Shown here: positions 1 through 8,386 of the stretch, piece by piece
Layout of the letters: each line of letters opens with the position of its first letter
Numbering within the stretch: the first letter of the stretch is position 1
Origin: Mycobacterium asiaticum
GTDB taxonomy: Bacteria > Actinomycetota > Actinomycetes > Mycobacteriales > Mycobacteriaceae
Direction: 5' to 3'
DNA length: 47,712 nucleotides
Assembly: GCF_001673315.1 (NCBI RefSeq)
Contig: NZ_LZLQ01000140.1
Span: forward strand, 1-47,712
Made by a program: the position numbers and the translations under genes
Notes under the pieces: generated by a model
Databases searched by the model: none
What the model saw: only the letters and a program-made list of their open reading frames with translations
Told to the model about the DNA's origin: nothing

Positions 1-148
1 GTGCACCGTAGTTGGGTGGCGGGGGTGGGGGTGCGCCGTAGCCGGGTGGCGGCGGAGGAGCGTTGTGCCGCCCCGGAGGCGGCTGGTAGCCGGGATAGCC
101 GCCCTGAGGGTCGGCCGGATTGCCTGGATATTCTGGCGGCTGGCTCAT
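1..148 (-). CDS. Pro/Gly-rich membrane protein, N-terminal fragment
   Basis: The gene is cut by the window edge; only about the first 49 codons are present. The start ATG (complement of 146-148) is preceded by an AGGACA ribosome site. The visible protein begins MSQPPEYPGNPADPQGGYPG and continues as proline, glycine and tyrosine-rich sequence. This is the typical low-complexity N-terminus of mycobacterial Pro/Gly-rich transmembrane proteins. The neighbour on its other side is rarA, transcribed divergently, the same arrangement as Mtb Rv2560 next to Rv2559c, so I take it as that orthologue. The membrane domain lies outside the window and its function is unknown. Confidence 0.75.
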   Translation of the reverse strand, partial: MSQPPEYPGNPADPQGGYPGYQPPPGRHNAPPPPPGYGAPPPPPPNYGA

Positions 149-302
149 TGCTGTCCTAGTTGCCTCGTAGTTCGCTCCCGATCGGGGCGTAGCAAACGGG
201 AACTTAGCAAAGATGTGCCCAACACGCGCGCATTGGCGGGCTAGTGGCAGGGCAATAATGTGCGACCGCGTTCACGTGGCCGGTGCGGCTGGCGCGCGTG
301 GT

Positions 303-1658
303 ATGCCTGAAGGCGTGTCCGACGGTCTGTTCGACCTGCCTGGCGCTCCGAAATCGACCGACCACAGCTTGAGCGTTTCGGGTGCCGAGGCGCCGCTGGC
401 GGTCCGCATGCGTCCGGCGTCGCTGGACGAGGTTGTCGGGCAGGAGCACCTGCTGAGGGCCGGGTCGCCGTTGCGCCGCCTGGTCGAGGGTTCGGGCGTG
501 GCGTCGGCCATCCTCTACGGGCCGCCCGGAAGTGGTAAGACGACGCTGGCGGCGTTGATCTCGCAGGCCACCGGTCGTCGCTTCGAGGCCTTGTCGGCGT
601 TGTCTGCCGGTGTCAAAGATGTTCGGGCCGTGATAGACAAAGCGCGCACCGCTCTCCTGTCCGGCGAGCAAACGGTGTTGTTCATCGACGAGGTGCACCG
701 GTTCTCCAAAACCCAGCAGGATGCGCTGTTGGCCGCGGTGGAGAACCGGGTGGTGCTGCTGGTGGCGGCTACGACGGAAAATCCCTCTTTCTCAGTGGTG
801 GCCCCGCTGTTGTCGCGCTCCCTGATCCTGCAGTTGCGACCGCTGACCCCAGACGACATCCGCACCGTGGTCCAGCGGGCGATCGACGACCCGCGCGGAC
901 TGGGCGGCCGGGTCACCGTGTCCCCGGATGCGGTCGAGTTGTTGGTGCAACTGGCGGCCGGCGATGCGCGGCGGGCGCTGACCGCCCTCGAGGTGGCTGC
1001 CGAAGCTTCGGATCACGTGGTTGTCGAAACCATTGAGCAGTCCCTGGATCGGGCCGCGGTCCGCTACGACCGGGACGGCGACCAGCACTACGACGTCGTC
1101 AGCGCATTCATCAAGTCGGTGCGCGGTTCCGACGTGGACGCGGCACTGCACTACCTGGCCCGGATGCTGGTGGCCGGTGAAGACCCGCGCTTCGTCGCGC
1201 GCCGCCTGATGATCCTGGCCTCCGAAGACATCGGCATGGCCGATTCGAACGCACTGCTGGTGGCGGTGGCCGCGGCGCAGACGGTGGCGCTGATCGGCAT
1301 GCCGGAAGCGCAGCTGACCCTGGCGCACGCCACCGTGCACCTGGCCACGGCGCCCAAGTCCAATGCGGTGACGACGGCGTTGGGCGCGGCGATGGGCGAC
1401 ATCAAGGCGGGCAAAGCCGGCCTGGTGCCGCCCCATCTGCGGGACGGGCACTATTCCGGTGCCGCGGCGCTCGGCAATGCCCAGGGCTACCGGTACTCCC
1501 ACGACGACCCGGACGGCGTTGTTGCCCAACAGTATCCGCCGGATGAGCTGGTGGGGGTGGACTATTACCGGCCCACCGGCCGCGGTGCCGAACGGGAGAT
1601 CTCCGGCCGCCTGGACCGGCTGCGCGCGATTATCCGTGGGAAGCGGGCGCGGTCGTGA
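303..1658 (+). CDS. rarA: Replication-associated recombination protein RarA (AAA+ ATPase)
   Basis: 451 aa, close to the 452 aa of Mtb Rv2559c. It is a RarA/MgsA/WRNIP1-family AAA+ ATPase related to clamp-loader subunits and thought to act at stalled replication forks in the cytoplasm. The Walker A motif GPPGSGKT lies near residues 73-80 and the Walker B/sensor segment DEVHRF near 129-134. The AAA+ core is followed by the helical C-terminal tetramerisation region, where SEDIGMAD is the family signature. The frame stays open upstream to 213, but the extra residues are low-complexity; I chose ATG 303 by length. A GTG at 315, preceded by GAAGG, is an alternative. It converges with the gene ending at 1750. 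Confidence 0.9.
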   Translation: MPEGVSDGLFDLPGAPKSTDHSLSVSGAEAPLAVRMRPASLDEVVGQEHLLRAGSPLRRLVEGSGVASAILYGPPGSGKTTLAALISQATGRRFEALSALSAGVKDVRAVIDKARTALLSGEQTVLFIDEVHRFSKTQQDALLAAVENRVVLLVAATTENPSFSVVAPLLSRSLILQLRPLTPDDIRTVVQRAIDDPRGLGGRVTVSPDAVELLVQLAAGDARRALTALEVAAEASDHVVVETIEQSLDRAAVRYDRDGDQHYDVVSAFIKSVRGSDVDAALHYLARMLVAGEDPRFVARRLMILASEDIGMADSNALLVAVAAAQTVALIGMPEAQLTLAHATVHLATAPKSNAVTTALGAAMGDIKAGKAGLVPPHLRDGHYSGAAALGNAQGYRYSHDDPDGVVAQQYPPDELVGVDYYRPTGRGAEREISGRLDRLRAIIRGKRARS

Positions 1659-1674
1659 AGCATCTGGGAGCACT

Positions 1675-1734
1675 GCGCCGAACGTGAAGCTGGCCGCGCG
1701 GTCGGCGCCGAACGTGAAGCTGGCCGCACGGCCG
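1675..1734. repeat. Tandem 30-bp direct repeat between convergent genes
   Basis: Two adjacent 30-bp units (1675-1704 and 1705-1734) differ at only two positions. Each contains GCCGAACGTGAAGCTGGCCG. The array fills most of the 91-bp space between the stops of rarA and the starvation-type gene. Unit length and position suggest a small VNTR or a dispersed intergenic element. No hairpin is obvious. Confidence 0.75.
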
Positions 1735-1749
1735 GCAGCCAGAGCGGCC

Positions 1750-2466
1750 TCAGACCAGCTCCGGCACCCGCAGGTGAGCCAGTGCCAGCTCGAATTCGCC
1801 CACGTCGTCCTGGTCGATGCCCAGGTCGCGCAGCATCGCCGTGCGTAGCGAGCGGGCGGAGTCAGTGCAGCGCTCCATCGCTTCGAGGCTGTCGTAGGTC
1901 ACCGAGGCCACCGCCCGGGCGGACGTGGGATCGACCAGCAGACTGGCGCTGCAGAAGCCGTCGAATTCCTCGACCGCCGGCAACACGGCCCACCGGTAGA
2001 AGTCGATGGCACGCTCGAACTGCTCGGGACGCGCGCGCAGCCAGGTGGCCCGCACGCAGGCGCCCGGTCCGGAGTGGTGGTCGCGATGCAGCAACGCGAT
2101 CCGCCACTGATCGACTACCGCGCTGCCACCGAAGACCTCGACCGCGCGGTATCGCACCGGCCACAGCCGTTCGGCGCTGGCCTGCATCGCTGCCTCGGAA
2201 GCCCAGGAACTGGTGGCGATGCAGCGACCGGACTCGCGGTCGACCAGCAGCGAGATTCCCACGCAACCCTCCATTTCCCGGAGGGTGGGCATCACCACGT
2301 CGCGAACGTGGGCGATACCCATGTTGATCGATGAGGACTGTGCCTGGATTGTGGTTGAGCGTGCGTACACGGCCGACGCCTCCTGTGTCGGAGCGGCGCC
2401 GCGGGATGGGTAAGGGCGCCGCGCGGTCCCACCTTTCACCTTCCTCCGGGTGGTCGAGTGTGGCAA
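1750..2466 (-). CDS. Rv2557/Rv2558-family conserved protein with internal duplication
   Basis: 238 aa, resembling the paralogous Mtb pair Rv2557 and Rv2558 (224 and 236 aa), which are reported as induced by nutrient starvation. The protein is two copies of one alpha/beta unit. Residues about 57-97 (DVVMPTLREMEGCVGISLLV...) match residues about 160-200 (AVLPAVEEFDGFCSASLLVD...). This resembles a fused ferredoxin-like dimeric barrel, though no catalytic residue can be named. The C-terminus LAHLRVPELV is typical of the family. The start at 2466 matches the Rv2558 N-terminal pattern (MPxSxxxRKVxGGT). Only one gene is present here where Mtb has two. It is divergent from the YjbQ-family gene. Confidence 0.8.
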   Translation of the reverse strand: MPHSTTRRKVKGGTARRPYPSRGAAPTQEASAVYARSTTIQAQSSSINMGIAHVRDVVMPTLREMEGCVGISLLVDRESGRCIATSSWASEAAMQASAERLWPVRYRAVEVFGGSAVVDQWRIALLHRDHHSGPGACVRATWLRARPEQFERAIDFYRWAVLPAVEEFDGFCSASLLVDPTSARAVASVTYDSLEAMERCTDSARSLRTAMLRDLGIDQDDVGEFELALAHLRVPELV

Positions 2467-2495
2467 TGGTCACATCGCCAAGGGCCATCTGGTCG

Positions 2496-2501
2496 TAGGC
2501 T
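2496..2501 (+). promoter_or_regulatory. Candidate -10 box for a leaderless YjbQ-family mRNA
   Basis: TAGGCT (TANNNT, SigA-like) ends 7 bases before the ATG at 2509. That spacing would place the transcription start at or next to the start codon. No good -35 and no Shine-Dalgarno is visible, which fits a leaderless transcript, common in mycobacteria. Confidence 0.4.
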
Positions 2502-2508
2502 GGATTGA

Positions 2509-2910
2509 ATGCAGACCGACGTACTTGATGTCGATACCTCGCGCCGCCGCATCGTGGATCTCACCGACTCACTGCGCAATTTCTGCTCCGCCCTCGGCGA
2601 CGGCCTGTGCAACGTGTTTGTTCCGCACGCGACCGCCGGGGTGGCCATCATCGAGACCGGCGCCGGTTCCGATGACGACCTGGTGGACACCTTGGAGCGG
2701 CTATTGCCCCGCGACGATCGCTACCGGCACGCTCATGGCTCGCCGGGTCACGGCGCCGACCACGTCCTGCCGGGAATCGTCTCGCCGTCGGTGACGATCC
2801 CAGTCACCGCGGGTGAGCCGCAGCTGGGCACCTGGCAGAGCGTCGTGCTGGTCGACCTGAACCGCGACAACCCGCAGCGATCGGTCCGGTTGAGCTTCGT
2901 GCAGGGCTAA
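2509..2910 (+). CDS. YjbQ/UPF0047 family protein
   Basis: 133 aa, the usual size for the YjbQ (UPF0047) family; Mtb Rv2556c is similar. Conserved family segments are VPHATAGVAIIETGAGSDDD (about 39-58), the His-rich HGSPGHGADH (about 75-84) and LGTWQSVVLVDLNRDNPQR near the C-terminus. The two His clusters form the putative metal site of this small trimeric fold. E. coli YjbQ has weak thiamin phosphate synthase activity, but the real role is unknown. The gene runs toward alaS with a 117-bp gap. Confidence 0.85.
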   Translation: MQTDVLDVDTSRRRIVDLTDSLRNFCSALGDGLCNVFVPHATAGVAIIETGAGSDDDLVDTLERLLPRDDRYRHAHGSPGHGADHVLPGIVSPSVTIPVTAGEPQLGTWQSVVLVDLNRDNPQRSVRLSFVQG

Positions 2911-2962
2911 GTGCGAGGCTAAGCGGGCCAGAATACGACTTCGGCAGCCACGCTGCGGCGAA

Positions 2963-2968
2963 TAGGCT
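2963..2968 (+). promoter_or_regulatory. Candidate alaS -10 box
   Basis: TAGGCT lies 59 bases upstream of the alaS GTG start. It matches the mycobacterial SigA -10 pattern and would give a leader of about 50 bases carrying the AAGGAAGAAGGA ribosome site. No clear -35 is seen. Confidence 0.3.
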
Positions 2969-3027
2969 GGTAGCGCTCGCGCGCGTAGGTGCGGGGATAT
3001 CGGGACCGGAACTAAGGAAGAAGGACA

Positions 3028-5724
3028 GTGCAGACACACGAGATCAGGAAGCGGTTCCTTGATCATTTCGTGAAGGCAGGCCACACCGAGGTGCCCAGCG
3101 CCTCGGTGATTCTCGACGATCCCAACCTGTTGTTCGTCAACGCCGGCATGGTGCAGTTCGTGCCGTTCTTCCTGGGGCAGCGCACCCCGCCGTACGCGAC
3201 GGCCACCAGCATCCAAAAGTGCATCCGCACCCCGGACATCGACGAGGTGGGCATCACCACCCGGCACAACACCTTCTTCCAGATGGCCGGCAATTTCTCG
3301 TTCGGCGACTACTTCAAGCGCCGGGCAATTGAGCTCGCGTGGGCGCTGCTGACCAATTCGGTGGACGACGGCGGATACGGCCTGGATCCGGAAAAGCTCT
3401 GGGCCACGGTGTACCTGGACGACGACGAAGCTGCGCAGCTGTGGCGCGAGATCGCCGGGTTGCCTGCCGAGCGGATTCAGCGCCGCGGCATGGCCGACAA
3501 CTACTGGTCGATGGGCATCCCCGGGCCGTGCGGGCCGTCGTCGGAGATCTATTACGACCGCGGCCCCGAATTCGGCGTCGACGGCGGACCCGTCGCCAAC
3601 GAGGACCGCTACCTCGAGGTGTGGAACCTCGTCTTCATGCAGAACGAGCGCGGCGAGGGCACGTCGAAAGAGGACTACGAGATCCTCGGACCGCTGCCCC
3701 GCAAGAACATCGACACCGGGATGGGTGTGGAGCGCATCGCGCTGGTTTTGCAGAACGTGCACAACGTCTACGAGACCGACCTGCTGCGCCCGGTCATCGA
3801 TCTGGTGGCGTCGCGCGCACCCCGTGGCTACGACGTCGGCAACCATGCTGACGACGTGCGCTACCGCATCATCGCCGACCACAGTCGCACCGCCGCAATC
3901 CTGATCGGCGACGGCGTCAGCCCCGGCAATGACGGTCGCGGCTACGTGTTGCGCCGGTTGCTGCGCCGGGTGATCCGCTCAGCGAAGCTGCTCGGTATCG
4001 ACAGCCCGATCGTCGGCGACCTGATGGCCACCGTCCGCGACGCCATGGGTCCGTCCTACCCCGAACTGGTCACCGATTTCGATCGCATCAACCGCATCGC
4101 GGTCGCCGAGGAGACCGCGTTCAACCGCACCCTGGCCTCGGGTTCCAAGCTGTTCGACGACGTGGCCGGCACCACCAAGTCCTCGGGCGCCACCGTGGTC
4201 TCCGGCTCGGACGCGTTCACCCTGCACGACACCTACGGCTTCCCGATCGAGCTCACCTTGGAGATGGCGGCCGAATCCGGGCTCAGCGTCGACGAGGCCG
4301 GATTCCGCGAACTGATGGCCGAGCAGCGCCGCCGCGCCAAGGCTGACGCCGCCGCACGCAAGCACGCGCACGCCGACCTGTCCGCCTACCGCGAGCTGGT
4401 CGACGCCGGTCCGACCGAGTTCACCGGCTTTGACGAATTGACTTCGGAAGCAAAGATTCTGGGCATCTTCGTGGACGGCAAGCGGGTGCCGGTGGTGGCG
4501 CACTCCGATGCGGTGAACGCCGACCGGGTGGAGTTGATCCTGGACCGCACGCCGCTGTATGCCGAATCCGGCGGGCAGATCGCCGACGCGGGCAGCATCA
4601 ACGGCACCGGTTCGGGAGCCAGCGCGCGTGCCGCGGTCACCGACGTGCAGAAAATCGCCAAAACCCTGCACGCGCACCGGGTCAACGTCGAGTCCGGCGA
4701 ATTCGTCGAAGGCGATACGGTCGTAGCCGCGGTTGACCCGGGCTGGCGCAAGGGCGCCACTCAGGGGCACTCCGGCACCCACATGGTGCATGCCGCGCTG
4801 CGGCAAGTGTTGGGGCCCAACGCAGTTCAGGCCGGCTCGCTGAACCGTCCGGGCTATCTGCGCTTCGACTTCAACTGGCAGGGGCCGTTGAGCGAGGACC
4901 AGCGCACCCAGATCGAGGAGGTCACCAACGAGGCGGTGCAAGCCGACTTCGAAGTGCACACGTTCCTCGAAAAACTCGACAAGGCCAAAGCCATGGGCGC
5001 GATGGCGTTGTTCGGCGAGGCTTATCCCGACCAGGTGCGGGTGGTGGAGATCGGCGGACCGTTCTCTTTGGAGCTGTGCGGCGGCACCCACGTGCACAAT
5101 TCCGCACAGATCGGCCCGGTGACCATCCTGGGCGAATCGTCGATCGGTTCGGGAGTGCGACGAGTGGAGGCCTACGTCGGGCTGGAGTCCTTCCGTCACC
5201 TGGCCAAAGAACGCGCGCTGATGGCCGGGTTGGCGTCGTCGCTGAAGGTGCCCTCCGAGGAGGTGCCTGCCCGGGTGGCGAGCCTGGTGGAACGACTCAA
5301 GGCGGCCGAGAAGGAACTCGAGCGGGCCAGGTTGGCCAATGCCCGCGCGGCCGCCACCAACGCTGCCGCCGGCGCCGAGCGCATCGGTAACGTCCGGGTG
5401 GTGGTTCAGCGCATGTCCAGCGGGATGACGGCGGCGGACCTGCGCTCGCTGGTCGGCGACATCCGCGGCAAGCTCGGCAGCGATCCCGCGGTGGTGGCGC
5501 TGATCGCCGAAGGGGAGAGCCAGACCGTTCCCTACGCGGTGGCGACCAATCCCGCAGCCCAGGACCTCGGGATCCGCGCTAACGAACTCATCAAGGAGCT
5601 CGCGACGGCCGTCGATGGCCGCGGCGGGGGCAAGGCCGATCTGGCCCAGGGCTCGGGCAAGAACCCGACGGGTATCGATGCCGCGCTTGATGCAGTCCGG
5701 GCAGAGATAGCGCGGGTCAGCTGA
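3028..5724 (+). CDS. alaS: Alanine--tRNA ligase
   Basis: 898 aa (Mtb 904). A cytoplasmic class II synthetase that charges tRNA(Ala) and edits mischarged Ser and Gly. The N-terminal catalytic domain contains FVNAGMVQF (about 37-45) and the class II segment NTFFQMAGNFSFGDYFK (81-97). The editing domain carries HSGTHMVHAAL (HxxxH) and LCGGTHV, which supply the zinc ligands. The C-terminal part is a coiled coil plus the C-Ala domain with a Gly-rich end (DGRGGGKADLAQGSGKN). The GTG start has a strong AAGGAAGAAGGACA ribosome site. Its stop abuts the GTG of ruvX, so the two are likely cotranscribed. Confidence 0.97.
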   Translation: MQTHEIRKRFLDHFVKAGHTEVPSASVILDDPNLLFVNAGMVQFVPFFLGQRTPPYATATSIQKCIRTPDIDEVGITTRHNTFFQMAGNFSFGDYFKRRAIELAWALLTNSVDDGGYGLDPEKLWATVYLDDDEAAQLWREIAGLPAERIQRRGMADNYWSMGIPGPCGPSSEIYYDRGPEFGVDGGPVANEDRYLEVWNLVFMQNERGEGTSKEDYEILGPLPRKNIDTGMGVERIALVLQNVHNVYETDLLRPVIDLVASRAPRGYDVGNHADDVRYRIIADHSRTAAILIGDGVSPGNDGRGYVLRRLLRRVIRSAKLLGIDSPIVGDLMATVRDAMGPSYPELVTDFDRINRIAVAEETAFNRTLASGSKLFDDVAGTTKSSGATVVSGSDAFTLHDTYGFPIELTLEMAAESGLSVDEAGFRELMAEQRRRAKADAAARKHAHADLSAYRELVDAGPTEFTGFDELTSEAKILGIFVDGKRVPVVAHSDAVNADRVELILDRTPLYAESGGQIADAGSINGTGSGASARAAVTDVQKIAKTLHAHRVNVESGEFVEGDTVVAAVDPGWRKGATQGHSGTHMVHAALRQVLGPNAVQAGSLNRPGYLRFDFNWQGPLSEDQRTQIEEVTNEAVQADFEVHTFLEKLDKAKAMGAMALFGEAYPDQVRVVEIGGPFSLELCGGTHVHNSAQIGPVTILGESSIGSGVRRVEAYVGLESFRHLAKERALMAGLASSLKVPSEEVPARVASLVERLKAAEKELERARLANARAAATNAAAGAERIGNVRVVVQRMSSGMTAADLRSLVGDIRGKLGSDPAVVALIAEGESQTVPYAVATNPAAQDLGIRANELIKELATAVDGRGGGKADLAQGSGKNPTGIDAALDAVRAEIARVS

Positions 5725-6348
5725 GTGGTCGGATCACGGCAGGACTCACAGGGCGGCGACCCGCTGCGACCGGCTTCGCCGCCCTTGCGATCGCCGCAGG
5801 ACTCACAGGGCGGCGACCCGCTGCGACCGGCTTCGCCGCCCTTGCGATCGCCGCAGGGTCAGCCTGACCGACCGGACGATTCCGACCCCGGCCGGGGCCG
5901 CCGCCTCGGTATCGACGTGGGCACCGTGCGCATCGGTGTGGCGGCCAGCGACCCGGACGGCATATTGGCCACCCCGTTGGAGACGGTGCGCCGCGACCGG
6001 TCCGGGAAGCACGTGCGCCGACTGGCCGCATTGGCCGCCGAGGTGGAGGCGGTGGAGGTGATCGTCGGGCTGCCCCGCACGCTGGCTGACCGTATCGGCC
6101 AATCGGCCGAGGACGCGATCGAGTTAGCCGGCGAACTCGCCGAACGCATCGCTCCCGTCCCGGTCCGGCTCGCCGACGAGCGGTTGACCACCGTCGTCGC
6201 GCAGCGGTCGCTGCGCGCGGCGGGTGTGCGATCCCGGCAGCAACGGTCGGTGATAGACCAGGCCGCTGCGGTAGGGATCCTGCAGGGCTGGCTTGATCAG
6301 CGTCGCGCTCTGATCGGCGGACCGGGCGCGGAAGCTGCCAATGTCTGA
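5725..6348 (+). CDS. ruvX: Putative pre-16S rRNA nuclease / Holliday junction resolvase homologue (RuvX/YqgF) with repeat-extended N-terminus
   Basis: 207 aa, against about 170 in Mtb Rv2554c. The RNase H-like core begins at LGIDVGTVRIGVA, where the Asp is the first metal ligand. It continues through VEVIVGLPRTLADRIGQSA and the late RLADERLTT (Glu) and VIDQAAAVGIL (Asp) motifs. YqgF/RuvX matures the 16S rRNA 5' end. The first ~43 residues are two copies of a 19-aa repeat (QDSQGGDPLRPASPPLRSP), encoded by a 57-bp tandem repeat. The GTG at 5725 directly follows the alaS stop, and I see no better start before the core. The 3' end overlaps mltG by 8 bases. Confidence 0.9.
   Translation: MVGSRQDSQGGDPLRPASPPLRSPQDSQGGDPLRPASPPLRSPQGQPDRPDDSDPGRGRRLGIDVGTVRIGVAASDPDGILATPLETVRRDRSGKHVRRLAALAAEVEAVEVIVGLPRTLADRIGQSAEDAIELAGELAERIAPVPVRLADERLTTVVAQRSLRAAGVRSRQQRSVIDQAAAVGILQGWLDQRRALIGGPGAEAANV
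5739..5852 (+). repeat. 57-bp perfect tandem repeat inside the 5' end of ruvX
   Basis: Two identical 57-bp units (5739-5795 and 5796-5852), followed by the first five bases of a third. Because 57 is 19 codons, copy-number change would keep ruvX in frame. The location right after the alaS stop is typical of mycobacterial VNTR loci at gene junctions. Confidence 0.9.
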
Positions 6349-7576
6349 GCGTGAAAAGGCCAAACCCGTGGCCGTCGGCCCCAGCCGGCACCGCAAAAAG
6401 CGGACGGATCGCAAACGGGCCGAGCGCACTAACGGCCGACGGTGGGCCTCCGGCGGTTTCGCGGTCGGCTTGCTGGTCCTCGTCGTGGTGGCCGCGGTTG
6501 TCGTCGGCGCGAAGCTGTGGCACGTCATGTCGAGCAACGAGGACGACTTCAGCGGTGACGGCAAGCGTGACGTCGTGATCCAGATCCAGGCCGGCGACTC
6601 GACCACCGCGGTCGGGCAGACACTGCTGCAGCGTGGTGTGGTGCGCACCGTGCGGGCATTCGTCGACGCCGCCCACGGAAACGCGGCGATCACCGCGATT
6701 CAGCCCGGGTTCTATCGGATGCGCACCGAGATCCCGGCCGCAAAGGCCGTCGCGCGGCTGATCGACCCGAACAGCAGGGTAGGCAGGCTCGTCATTCCCG
6801 AAGGGCGTCAGCTCGACGACACCACCGACATGAAGACCAACAAGACCACGCCCGGGATCTTGACCCTGATCTCCCGCGCCACCTGTGTGGACCTGGACGG
6901 CAACCAGCGTTGCGTCTCCGTCGCCGACCTGCGCGCCGCGGCCAGCAAGAGCACGCCAGAAGCGCTGCAGGTACCGGATTGGGCGCTCGAACCGGTGCGG
7001 GAACTCGGCAGTGACCATCGTCGGCTGGAAGGCCTGGTCGCGCCCGGCACATTCAACATCGACCCGGCTTCGTCGGCGGAGACGATCCTGACGAACCTGG
7101 TCAGCGCCGCGACCAGCTCTTACCTCACTTCGGGGTTGGTGGACACCGCCAGGGCACTGGGCCTGTCGCCATACGACATCCTGGTGGTGGCGTCGCTGGT
7201 GCAGCAGGAAGCCAACGTCGGCGATTTCACGAAGGTGGCCCAAGTCATCTACAACCGGCTGCACGAGCACCGCAAGCTCGAGTTCGATTCGACCGTCAAC
7301 TACCCGCTGGACCGCCGCGAAGTGGCCACCACCGACGCCGATCGCGAACAGCGCACGCCCTGGAACACCTACATGGCCGAGGGGTTGCCGGCGACCGCCA
7401 TATGTTCTCCGGGGGTCGACGCGTTGCGGGCGGCCGAGCACCCCGCGCCGGGGGATTGGCTGTACTTCGTCACCATCGACGGTCAGGGGACGACGCTGTT
7501 CACCCGGGACTATCAACAGCATTTGGCGAACATCGAGCTGGCCAAACACAACGGTGTCCTCGATTCGTCCCGCTAG
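6341..7576 (+). CDS. mltG: Endolytic murein transglycosylase MltG
   Basis: 411 aa (Mtb Rv2553c 417). A membrane-anchored lytic transglycosylase that cuts nascent peptidoglycan and is thought to terminate glycan strands. It has a short basic cytoplasmic segment, one membrane helix at about 38-58 (GGFAVGLLVLVVVAAVVVGA), a LysM-like subdomain (about 79-150) and the YceG catalytic domain. The catalytic Glu is E290 in LVQQEANVGDF, followed by VIYNRL and the D-rich NYPLDRRE segment. ATG 6341 overlaps the end of ruvX by 8 bases, and aroE begins 23 bases before its end, so alaS-ruvX-mltG-aroE reads as one operon. Confidence 0.93.
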   Translation: MSEREKAKPVAVGPSRHRKKRTDRKRAERTNGRRWASGGFAVGLLVLVVVAAVVVGAKLWHVMSSNEDDFSGDGKRDVVIQIQAGDSTTAVGQTLLQRGVVRTVRAFVDAAHGNAAITAIQPGFYRMRTEIPAAKAVARLIDPNSRVGRLVIPEGRQLDDTTDMKTNKTTPGILTLISRATCVDLDGNQRCVSVADLRAAASKSTPEALQVPDWALEPVRELGSDHRRLEGLVAPGTFNIDPASSAETILTNLVSAATSSYLTSGLVDTARALGLSPYDILVVASLVQQEANVGDFTKVAQVIYNRLHEHRKLEFDSTVNYPLDRREVATTDADREQRTPWNTYMAEGLPATAICSPGVDALRAAEHPAPGDWLYFVTIDGQGTTLFTRDYQQHLANIELAKHNGVLDSSR

Positions 7577-8369
7577 CACCGCGAGAAAGGCAGCCGTCCT
7601 CGGCTCGCCGATCGCGCATTCTCGTTCCCCGCTACTGCATCTGGCCGCCTACCGTGCGCTCGGGCTGACCGACTGGACCTACGAGCGCATCGAGTGCGAC
7701 GCCGAGCAGTTGCCGGGCGTCGTCGGCGGCTTGGGCCCGGAGTGGGTCGGTCTGTCGGTCACGATGCCGGGCAAGTTCGCCGCTCTGCGATTCGCCGACG
7801 AGCGAACCGCACGGGCCGACCAGGTGGGGTCCGCCAACACGCTGGTGCGCACACCGAACGGCTGGCGGGCCGACAACACCGACATCGACGGTGTCGCGGG
7901 GGCGCTGGGGCCGCAGCGAGGTCATGCGCTGGTCTGCGGGTCGGGTGGGACCGCGCCGGCGGCTGTGGTCGGACTCGCCACCCTGGGCGTCGCCGGTATC
8001 ACCGTGGTCGCGCGCAACCCGGACAAGGCAGCGCGGTTGGTGGAACTGGGAGCCAGGGTGGGTGTAGCGACCCGGTACCGCGGCCTGGACGACGCCGGGC
8101 TGGCCGAGGAGGTGGCCGCCGCCGCGGTCCTGGTCAGCACCATCCCCGCCGACGTCGCGGCCGGCTACGCCGACACCTTCGCCCCCATCCCGGTGCTGCT
8201 GGACGCCATCTACCACCCGTGGCCGACACCGCTGGCTGATGCGGTGGCCCACGCCGGGGGTCGGGTGATCAGCGGACTGCAGATGCTCTTGCATCAGGCG
8301 TTCGCGCAGGTGGAGCAGTTCACCGGGCTGCCGGCGCCGCGCGAGGCGATGATTCGCGCCTTGGATTAG
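7554..8369 (+). CDS. aroE: Shikimate dehydrogenase (NADP+)
   Basis: 271 aa (Mtb 269). Reduces 3-dehydroshikimate to shikimate, the fourth step of chorismate synthesis. The shikimate pocket includes SRSP (23-26), K74 in MPGKFAA (catalytic Lys) and D110 in NTDIDG (catalytic Asp). The Rossmann part carries GSGGTAPA (129-136), and a late LLHQAF supplies the conserved Gln. GTG 7554 lies inside the mltG end (23-base overlap), implying translational coupling; the next in-frame start is too far inside. The other aro genes follow after a repeat block and the peptidase gene. Confidence 0.95.
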   Translation: MSSIRPASTARKAAVLGSPIAHSRSPLLHLAAYRALGLTDWTYERIECDAEQLPGVVGGLGPEWVGLSVTMPGKFAALRFADERTARADQVGSANTLVRTPNGWRADNTDIDGVAGALGPQRGHALVCGSGGTAPAAVVGLATLGVAGITVVARNPDKAARLVELGARVGVATRYRGLDDAGLAEEVAAAAVLVSTIPADVAAGYADTFAPIPVLLDAIYHPWPTPLADAVAHAGGRVISGLQMLLHQAFAQVEQFTGLPAPREAMIRALD

Positions 8370-8386
8370 CGGCTCGACGCGCTGAC

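Noticed and set aside
3979..5199. Long minus-strand frame opposite alaS
   Set aside because: Antisense shadow of alaS with no recognisable motif.
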